Shown here piece by piece: positions 39,401 to 46,994 of a stretch of 64,000 bases of DNA; the stretch's first letter is position 1; the number at the start of each line of letters is the position of its first letter. The notes under the pieces were generated by a model that searched no databases, was not told where the DNA came from, and saw only the letters and a list, made by a program, of their open reading frames with translations. The position numbers and the translations under genes were made by a program. Source of the DNA: Ciona savignyi (taxonomy: Eukaryota; Chordata; Ascidiacea; Phlebobranchia; Cionidae); the NCBI GenBank assembly GCA_000149265.1, contig CH003182.1:104841-168840 (forward strand), written 5' to 3'.

Positions 39401-39783
39401 TGTGCAGGTGATCTGTCAATTGCCCATGTGTTAACGTCCATTGCGTTTTTCCATAATCATAAAGATAAACATAAATCGCATCAGATCACTATGTTTGCTG
39501 CTTGGGTCGCTAAATGTTAATCAAACTTTTATCTAAGTTGCCGCTCATGTTATTATCTACTTCTATAACTAGATGACACCAAATATAATTATGTAGTTAA
39601 ATCATATTCGTTGTGAAATAGGTGAAGCTGCTAACTGCATCGAACTCAACAATAGCTGTCTTGGATGAAGGAACTATTTGGATCAAATATGCTAGGTTGG
39701 AAGATTCAGGGATATACCGTTGCTATGCGTATAACCGATTAGGATCAAGATATGTAGCACTTGATTTGGTAGTATTTCGTTAA
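27479..39783 (+). CDS. Secreted LRR-immunoglobulin protein, IGSF10/MXRA5 family, ~25 exons
   Basis: Exons: 27479-28230, 28393-28571, 28640-28687, 29414-29718, 29847-29987, 30075-30266, 30602-30874, 31056-31198, 31256-31356, 31447-32003, 32161-32261, 32548-32639, 32815-32893, 33318-33509, 33564-33739, 34290-34390, 34610-34800, 34979-35089, 36534-36632, 37130-37220, 37376-37636, 37886-38083, 38476-38596, 38799-38954, 39622-39783 (TAA); about 1,600 aa. Order: signal peptide, LRR N-cap (CPEQCRCHRAREVHC), about six leucine-rich repeats, YLHGNPWECSCHLQWL cap, a linker region as in MXRA5/IGSF10, two Ig domains, a Ser/Thr-rich stretch, then six Ig domains, each with the Cys...Trp...YxC pattern. The C terminus ends soon after the last Ig domain, as in MXRA5. 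Vertebrate relatives have 12 Ig domains. Likely a matrix or cell-surface glycoprotein. Problems: a GC-AG first intron, an AT-starting second donor and a one-base shift in exon 18. Confidence 0.9.
31447..32893 (+). other. Ser/Thr-rich linker exons of the LRR-Ig gene
   Basis: Four exons (31447-32003, 32161-32261, 32548-32639, 32815-32893) encode a low-complexity stretch rich in Ser, Thr and Asn with many N-glycosylation sequons (for example NMTT, NTTFT and NSSTT). It sits between Ig domains 2 and 3, the same place as the very long mucin-like region of IGSF10/MXRA5, but is only about 275 residues long. The last two exons are more acidic (DEVHDYYRG, ESETDMDNY). Confidence 0.8.
39228..39476 (+). 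repeat. SINE copy in the last intron of the LRR-Ig gene
   Basis: Sense-strand copy with a tRNA-like head trace (AAGCTTGTAGGTTCGAAAAT), the GTGTTCTTGGGCAAGGTACT core, AGGGTTCTACCAAATTGATAG, and the CATAGCTCCGGTCACGCGAC and GCCCATGTGTTAACG blocks. Confidence 0.8.
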
Positions 39784-39872
39784 GTGAAAACATATTTGGC
39801 TTAATATGCATGTAAATCAATGTTTCGTGGTTTGGTCGTTTTCCTGACTGATGTTCCAAAACTATTTCTTGT

Positions 39873-39878
39873 AATAAA
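39873..39878 (+). terminator. Polyadenylation signal AATAAA
   Basis: AATAAA lies about 90 bases after the stop codon of the LRR-Ig gene at 39783, the expected place for its cleavage/polyadenylation signal. Confidence 0.6.
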
Positions 39879-40499
39879 TAATAGTGATGTGTGAATGCTT
39901 TTATTTTTATAGCAGTATAACACATTGAGCAATGAAGAAAATCTAAAAGTTATTTTTGTATTAATTCGTGGAAATGCCTATAGTCATAAATTTGACTATT
40001 TTAATATGTTTGCTGTAGGATTAAATTCCAGAATGGGACTACTGATCTAAGATATATGTTTGCCGATCAGCCAGGTGTTCAAAGCTGAGACTATACGTTA
40101 AGATTGAGATTGTTTGTAAAACGTGAGTTTTTATCGTATTGGAAAAATCTGCCACCGTTTTTTTGTTATTATGATGGGGGCGAAGATTTTTTCTGAAACA
40201 AGATTCCTGTTTATAGAAAGGGCGATATAATATTTAGTTAGGACAAGCCCAATTCTATCTGCATAGTCTAAAATGACAATATAGTGAACACATGATGATG
40301 AATGAGAATTTCTACAAGCCGCAACGAATGCGAGATGCCGTTTTTTTGGATTGATATCTGATCGACAAGTAAATATGGTACATTCGTTTCAAAATACAGT
40401 TTTTACTATGTAAATTGTATTGTTAATCTTATATTTTGTAAATACTGTACATACGTTAATGTCTCAGGCCTATATACAATGCAGCCCATCCCCATTCCC
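39879..40499. other. Spacer between convergent genes
   Basis: No exon recognised. It separates the 3' end of the plus-strand LRR-Ig gene from the 3' end of the small minus-strand gene and must hold both 3' UTR ends. Confidence 0.4.
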
Positions 40500-41051
40500 T
40501 TATTTGGAAGGACAACTGTTAAAGCACACTGGATCAGCCACAGTACATGCAAAGCACGATCTTCGAACAATACCTGGAAGTGGAATTTAATTTTTGTATA
40601 AAAATCGATAAAACAATGACACAGAATAGGGGTTTTCTTGAGAGAAATGCATTGCAAAACAATATTATTTTTATGTTTACTAGCATAGGCCCTTAATGAA
40701 TAATATTGTGTCACACTATACCTCTGTCGTCTAGTTCCATTCCTAGGTTACTGATTGCTGTTCTGCGACAAATAGTAGCTTTAATATCAGATGCTACGTC
40801 ATCGCCTGTACAAAGATGCTCTACTGCTCGTTTTGCCGCCTCCGCTAATTTCGCCGTAGATTCTTCAGTGAACCCCGTTTGCTTCTACGTCATATGTTCA
40901 ATTATATATATATATAAACATAATTACTTTTAGATAATTTGACCAACATAAAAAAATATATATATCTATATATATATATATAATTGCAGGCTTATCTGTA
41001 CAACGACGCGTTTCCAAAGGAATTAATTTTACTCACCTTTACACTTTTCAT
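40500..41051 (-). CDS. Small cysteine-containing protein, unrecognised, 3 exons
   Basis: Minus-strand exons: 41051-41037 (ATG, five codons, donor GTGAGT), 40881-40722 and 40573-40500 (TAA). Phases 0 and 1 agree across both GT-AG introns and give an 82-aa protein. I do not recognise the family. The middle exon encodes an Ala/Glu/Lys-rich, probably helical segment (KLAEAAKRAVEHLC) followed by DDVASDIKATICRR. The last exon gives a short Cys-rich C terminus (CFACTVADPVCFNSC) with cysteines at 65, 68, 75 and 79; two more are at 29 and 43. No signal peptide is visible. A pyrimidine-rich acceptor TCTCTTTACAG lies 17 bases before the ATG, so there may be an upstream exon or an SL trans-splice site. 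The second acceptor is a NAGNAG type. It is convergent with the LRR-Ig gene. Existence is inferred from phase-consistent splicing only. Confidence 0.55.
40895..40985. repeat. TA-rich microsatellite
   Basis: Runs of alternating TA (ATATATATATATATAAAC and TATATATCTATATATATA) lie inside the first intron of the small minus-strand gene. Confidence 0.8.
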
Positions 41052-41386
41052 TTTAAAAGTACAAGCGACTGTAAAGAGACAAATACACAAGAAATGTGAC
41101 ATCGTCAATCTCATCCTGAGTTTAGGGTTGGTTGGTGTTTAAAATATCTGACTACTGTTCTAGGCTGGTATAATCTTCAATAAATATGTATATATAGGCT
41201 TGGAGTCTATCCTTGGCAGAAAACTTTTTTCTTTCTGTGTTATTTTATTAGGATAGAGTTTCTTACTAAAGTTTTCAAAAGTGATAAATATTTATGGCTG
41301 TGAACGCCCTAATGTTTGCTTAGTGATTTCTAGAATCTTAATCCATCATCAACGGCTGCTCACTTTCGTTAGGCCGGTGCATATTT

Positions 41387-41593
41387 TAGTTTAGTTTAGT
41401 TATTGTTTCCACGACAAAAACACGATGCAGGGACCTTTGCTAAAAATTTGGAAAACGGAAACAAAACGGGAAAGCGTCAGTCGTTAGAACACGTCTAGGA
41501 ACCTATCAATTATTACAAATAAATTAAAAATGAAAATATAAATATTTATAAAAAATTGCACTAAGCCTCAAAAAAAAGTGTGCGGTAAAGCTA
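41387..41593 (-). repeat. Diverged 5'-truncated LINE 3'-end copy
   Basis: Starts on the plus strand with the tail TTTAGTTTAGTTTAGTTATT and continues with blocks similar to 5690-5945 (CAGTCGTTAGAACACGTC, AAAAGTGTGCGGTAAAGC). Same orientation as the large LINE and more diverged than the copy at 24024. Confidence 0.75.
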
Positions 41594-41964
41594 AAAAATG
41601 AATGAATAATACAAAAACAAAAGAAAAATGAATAAATTATGCAGCAAATAGATCCATTTTAAAATAAATGTAAACCTTACGGCTTATGTATAAATAAAAA
41701 AAACTTGATTTTGCTATAAAAAGCCTGTAACTTATTTATGGGTTACAGATTATTTGAAATATTTTTTTGTTTGAAAAATTACCCATTAGGAAACCTCAAA
41801 AAAGTTGATTAACAACATTTCGTTAACATGGCTCTTTACGTTTATTAAAGAAACTTCCGCCGATAATTTTATTTAGGGGGATCTGTTACTGTCGTTAAAT
41901 CTATACCATATAAGCTTCAAAACTAGAACACACCTACAATTTGGTTAATATGAACACCTATATA

Positions 41965-42175
41965 TCCGTTCGGTTAGTTCAGTCCGAAAGAGCGTTTGCG
42001 TTCTCGGTCAGCAGGCAGCGGAAGGGTTGTGGATCAAAATAAGACGCTAGCTAATCGATTGTGTCCTTGTGAAAAGCATTTAGCCGACGTCGCCTTAACC
42101 CACTGAATTAGCAGGTTGAACAATAATAACAATTCTCAATAACATATACAACATAATGCAAGCTTCGGCACGAAA
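41965..42175 (+). repeat. SINE copy, diverged
   Basis: Has a tRNA-like head (GGTTAGTTCAGTCCGAAAGAG), GACGCTAGCTAATCGATTGTG, TCCTTGTGAAAAGCATTTAG and AACCCACTGAATTAGCAGG, in the order of the SINE family. The 3' part is lost. Confidence 0.7.
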
Positions 42176-42749
42176 ATCTTATTGTTACAATATGTATAAT
42201 ACCATTCTGCACCATCGCAAATGAAACAATCAACGCAAAGCTATAAAGGTCAGTCGACGTTGCTAAACAGGGAATTCTAGGATAATCAAAAAACTAAACA
42301 AATGATAAAATATATTTAAGTGTCTAGTTGACGTCAATCAATTAACACCGTTTGACCGCCCGAATACTTTTTTTTTAATAATTATTTTTAAACTTTTAAA
42401 CCTGCCTTATTTTAAAAATTTGTAAAATCCAACCTTAGGCCTACTTTTATTGCACATTATTCATGCCACAAACGATATTAAATTTTTAAAAAAGCAAAGT
42501 TTGCATAACCCTTCCGATTTAAGCCACGGTCAAGAGTAATGGCTTTTGGATGCCCAGTTCTTTTAAAAGACTACAATAAAAAATCTAGGCATTGTTTTTT
42601 GTTATATCCCCGATTTTAGGAAAACAACTGACTCCGCTTTATTCAGGATTCTTTTAAGTTTCCAATAAACCCCACCAACGGCAGGAACCATTGGTTGCAG
42701 CCACGGCTAATTGATCCTTCTTCTTAACTATATAAAGTCTACCTGAGGA

Positions 42750-43105
42750 TTATTTGACTTCAGATAAGTGGTAACTCCAACACAGTACTTTGGTATTTGT
42801 GGTGCATAAAGTGCAGAATAGCGCCTGGGCTACTAGGGAGTAAACGAGGACCAAGTTCAATCGTATAGCCAAATCAATGGCCTGAGTCTCAGTGAGTTTG
42901 CCTTGTTGTCTCGGCTGTTCTGAGAAAGTAAGTCGGACCCTAGAGGTGGCAAAATACCTAACAAATACCATGGATCCCAAAAACAATCAACCATAACCAG
43001 GTACCGATGATGGTGTATCCTCTTCACCGAGGTTGGTCAACGAACCGATGGCAAACCCCGACAAAGCGAGCACATAATGCTCTGGAAGATAAGTATCTTG
43101 ATGCC
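42750..43105 (-). pseudogene. Possible coding remnant with hydrophobic segments
   Basis: Two adjacent minus-strand stretches read like decayed protein: LPEHYVLALSGFAIGSLTN (about 43080-42990) and, in a different frame, GSMVFVRYFATSRVRLTFSE with LNLVLVYSLVAQALF (42986-42750). A stop and frame change separate them. No family is recognised and no splice sites support an intact gene. It is bounded on its upstream side by the hAT-like element at 43126. Confidence 0.25.
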
Positions 43106-43125
43106 ATCTTAGTTACACAATAGAC

Positions 43126-43455
43126 CAGTGATTCCCAACCGCGGCTCCGAGAGCCGCATGCGGCTCCCAGCTAGCCTTCTTGCGGCTCTCATTGACCTTA
43201 GAAAATCCCCTAAAAATATTAGAATCTGATTCTAATAATAAAAAAATAAAATTAGTATTCTAAAGTTACCCTTGCTTAGTTTGAAGGCTGGGAAAAGAGT
43301 TTTAACTTCATAGTTAAGATTAGAGGCAAGGAAAGTTGTGAAAAGGCTGCTATTGTTACGTCACTGTTTTCTTAAACGAGTGTGTTTTCATGTTTTCATA
43401 CGTATTCTAAAATTTGAAATTTGGCCCCGACATTTAAAAAGGTTGGGAACCACTG
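43126..43455. mobile_element. hAT-type MITE with 8-bp target-site duplication
   Basis: The element begins CAGTGATTCCCAACC and ends GGTTGGGAACCACTG, terminal inverted repeats of 15 bases with one mismatch. It is flanked on both sides by the same octamer CAATAGAC (43118-43125 and 43456-43463). An 8-bp target duplication and CAGTG-type ends are the hallmark of hAT transposons. At 330 bases with no transposase frame it is non-autonomous. The left part has GCGGCTC/GAGCCGC inverted motifs that could form a hairpin. Confidence 0.92.
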
Positions 43456-43502
43456 CAATAGACGGTCTTGTAAGAATCACCATACAGGTTGTATGGCATG
43501 CT

Positions 43503-44200
43503 TGTCACAATCCTGATTTGAGAACAAAATCCTATTTTTTGGGGTATATTTCCCAAGGGTTTTATTTTATTTTCTTAAGGTGTTAAATAAGTGACTAATT
43601 ACTTACATTCCACCAAATCTAATTAAAATTGAAGCAGCCGTTTAAGCGCTATGCCCGAAAAAGCTAAAAATATAGAAAAAAAGACCGTTTAGGTTTTTAA
43701 CGTATCAAGGGAATTCCCCTGGATTTATTACCCAAAATTTTAGTTTGTGCATATCTAGACCATGTGGTCTAACAAATGACGAAGTTTCATTGGGATTCCA
43801 TTATCCCTTCTGTTAGATGTCGGAGCCACAATCCATGCCTGTCACAATCTTGCTTTAGAAACATATCTTCATTTTTAGGGTATTTTCCTAGGTAAATATT
43901 TTGTTTCTTCTAATTGGTAATGCAGTGGCTAACACACTACTATTTTACCAAATTTGATCAAAATTGGAGCAGCCGTTCATGCGCTATGCCCAAAAAAGCT
44001 AAAATTTTTGAAAAAATAACCGTTTTGGTTTTTCACCTCCCAGGGGAATTCCCCTAGGTATATTACCCAAAATTTTGGTTTCTGCTCATCTAGACCATGT
44101 GGTCTAACAAATGACTAAGTTTCATTGCGATTCCATTATCCCTTCTAGTAGATGTCGGAGCCACAAGCCATACCTGTCAAGCGTTTGACGAAAAAAAAAA
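43503..44200. repeat. Imperfect tandem duplication, unit about 345 bp
   Basis: Two consecutive units share TGTCACAATC, GCAGCCGTT.A.GCGCTATGCCC, a GGGGAATTCCCCT-like palindrome, TTACCCAAAATTTT, CTAGACCATGTGGTCTAACA and TAGATGTCGGAGCCACAA in the same order (unit 1 about 43503-43848, unit 2 about 43849-44200). No coding frame spans them. This looks like a mobile-element-derived or satellite-like repeat. Confidence 0.8.
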
Positions 44201-44611
44201 CGAAAAAAAAAACGGACAAAAACAATATGTGTCCCATTTTTTCAAATGGGACCCATAATTAGCTATAACACCTACAAAAAGTTTAACTCATTATAGTTTT
44301 ATATTCCTGTTATATCGGGGCGTTAAAATAGACTTATCACTGATTCGTAGTTGAGTGTTTCCTGAAACAGGGTTCATGGTGGGTATGGGGTATACAAATC
44401 TTTTTGTTCGGATTTAAATTTACTATAAATTTTTTGGTTTGTAGTGTTAATTTGATTTATATACCGGGATGTCATAGTGTATTGTATTTACTTTCTTGTA
44501 GTAGGCCTAACGTTGAGTATTTTTTTATTTATCGACATCACGATATAACGGCTTTTAAAAACTAAATTCTCATAAATACTAAGTTACGGTTGTCTAAACT
44601 TCTTGTTTAAA

Positions 44612-44718
44612 ACAGGTTCGGGCAAGGTACTTAGCGCTATTAGGTTGAACAAAAAGTGTAGAAATTTCTGCGTCATAACCAACACACTTCAATAGCTCCG
44701 GTAACACAACGGTGTACA
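44612..44718 (+). repeat. SINE fragment
   Basis: Contains GGCAAGGTACTTAGCGCTAT and CAATAGCTCCGGTAACACAACGG in the family's order, with an internal deletion. Confidence 0.65.
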
Positions 44719-46534
44719 AGATATTTGTAGCTTTCCAGGAGTAAGGTTTCCTGTCGTCTACGAAGAAAAGTCAAAGCTGGCCTAAGGGCTGACTTAAATT
44801 ATTAGCATGTGAGGTTTGGTATTACATAAATGAGTTTTTAAGTTATCTTGCACAAATACATCCATCCTCGGGCAATATACCGCTCAAACAAATAATTTCT
44901 CTGTTCGTCCAATATATTTTATTTCATTTAAACCGATAATTACAATGTATCCGGATTAGCAGTTTTATAGGTTCTCAATTTTTAGAAAAAAGAAACCAGA
45001 AAAACAGGTTTCACTATTAGTTATATACGTCATTAAAAACGTACACGATTAAACAACATAGAGTGGTGTTCGGATAGAATACAGCAATACTAACGCTAGC
45101 TTATACAAGTGTATTTTAACTAATTACGATGTTAAGTTATAAAGAGGGAAAGTGATGTGCGAAAGCGGTTTGATTTAAAATCAGAGTTTTTGATGGGTTA
45201 GTTCATTCGTGTTGGGTTTACAAATGTAAAAGAAACATCTATTTACAAACAACTATACTCGGGGAAAACGTTATACGAGTTAAATAGTTGGTTAATTGGA
45301 TTATCATGTATGTACATTAGTGGTGTCATGTATTATAACGATTCACGAACAATCTCGCAGTCCTGTGACAGAACAATTACTCGGGACGCCGATTTATGAA
45401 GATTAAAGATTGTGGGAATTTTTACAACCGATAGCCTTTTTGTTTTTAACAGGGGAGAAATAAATAAAGCAAAAGCGAATAGAGTGAACGGAAGGCACCT
45501 TAGGGGCATGTGGTTTGGTACTATGTACCTTTACAAGCAGGCTCCAATGTAGTATAGCAAGACACGAACGTGCTATTCATGGCGACCATTGAAGAACGTT
45601 GCTGCAAGCAAGCCGTGTACCATGGGCCGAATGGGGAGAAAGCGCGTAATACCCGAATTGCACGTCTTGCCTAGGGCGTTTCGTCGCTATAACACTGTAA
45701 GACATTGTACATTACCTAATTTGAAACGACGTGACCACTTTAGACACATACACGCCACAAAAGACGGAGCGTAAGTGCATTGACGGGCCGACAGCCTGCT
45801 TGGGAGACATGGAACTTCGGGGGCAACAGGACAAACAAAATGAGACCTTTGCTAGAAATTAAGGCAATGCAGTTGTGTTGCGGCGCTGTAGCGTAAAGTC
45901 ACTTACAGTGTTACTTCAGATAAAAAAGCCAAAATAGTTTTCACTAGTTAGAAATCTATGGTAAAATCAAAAAGGTTAAAAATATTTACCGTCGTGCGAA
46001 AGGGTCACAGTAAACAAACAGACACCACGAAAAAACGTGATAAGACAGGAACTAAACGTTTAAAACACAACGGAACTTAATACAATGGATATACGAGCAG
46101 GGTACAAAGGTCGAAACTGGGAGTAACAGAACATTATAGGAAAAGTTAGGTAACGATTGGCCAGGGCAGCACACTTACTGTATTATCTGATATTCGTTAT
46201 AGTTATTTACAGTTTCGTTACCTCTTGGAGGGTTACACCTCAGCGCACGTTGTTTAAGTAGGTGTATTAGCCACATATATATGTGGTGGCATTTACGCCA
46301 ACCATACGATGATGCACTGTAGTGTAAAGGGCGATTAACAAAATTCGGATGTTCGTCAAAGCACACCAGTAACATATGTTGCACTGTGCCCAGTATGCTT
46401 AGCACTAAGTAACGGAACATTTGTATACTAAAACAATGGAACTGGGTAAAATGAACAGCGCTTAATGCACCGGTGGGATACTCATCTGGTGCAGAGTGCC
46501 GTGCAAATAAAAAATGTTCTCAAAGTAGAATGTA
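44719..46534. other. 3' flank of the muscleblind-like gene
   Basis: No exon recognised on either strand. It includes the presumed 3' UTR of the muscleblind-like gene next to 46535; a definite polyadenylation signal was not identified. Confidence 0.4.
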
Positions 46535-46994
46535 TCAAATTGGTGGGCACTCTGGGATTGCAAGTACAGGCCGGTCTGAAGCAGCAACAATACCGTTAGT
46601 CAGCAATCCAATGAAATCGTTGTCGTCCGACATAAAACTGGATTCCCGGGGAGAAAAGTTGTTGGGGTGGCCGGGATAATGGTAGTACTTGCAATGAGGC
46701 CGTGAACATTTGCCTGTGGAAGAAAAATATGGCAAGGTAGAGTGTCGTATTTCTATGAGTGTTCGTCGATGGAAAACATGCAGAGTTTGGCTGGAGGTAA
46801 AACGTATAGAAAATGTCAAACAGGAAAAGACGCTAGAACGATATAGCAGAATAATTTCCTCGAAATACCGGTAATTGGTTGGTTTGTGCGCATAATTAAA
46901 GACTGGCGTATTTGCATATTGAGTGGTGTATGTCTATTACCTTGAAGTGAGTTTCTGCACACAGTGACTTTGTCGTCTTTTATTTCAACATAAT
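46535..46994 (-). CDS. MBNL-like: Muscleblind exons: extra finger ZF6 and C terminus
   Basis: Exons 46994-46941 and 46713-46535 give [11 protein letters not shown] joined in phase 1 to [14 protein letters not shown], a C-x7-C-x4-C-x3-H finger with the same intron position (after the Leu-Lys/Gln of the first half) as ZF2. The rest of the C terminus ([13 protein letters not shown] ... IPECPPI) is unlike known MBNL tails. Confidence 0.85.

Noticed and set aside
40500..40573. Resemblance of GIVRRSC in the small gene to an insulin A chain
   Set aside because: Cysteine spacing (C-x2-C-x6-C-x3-C) does not fit the insulin CC-x3-C-x8-C pattern and there is no B chain or signal peptide.
40406..40714. 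102-aa minus-strand frame
   Set aside because: It reads through an intron and is out of frame with the phase-consistent exons of the small gene; a shadow frame.
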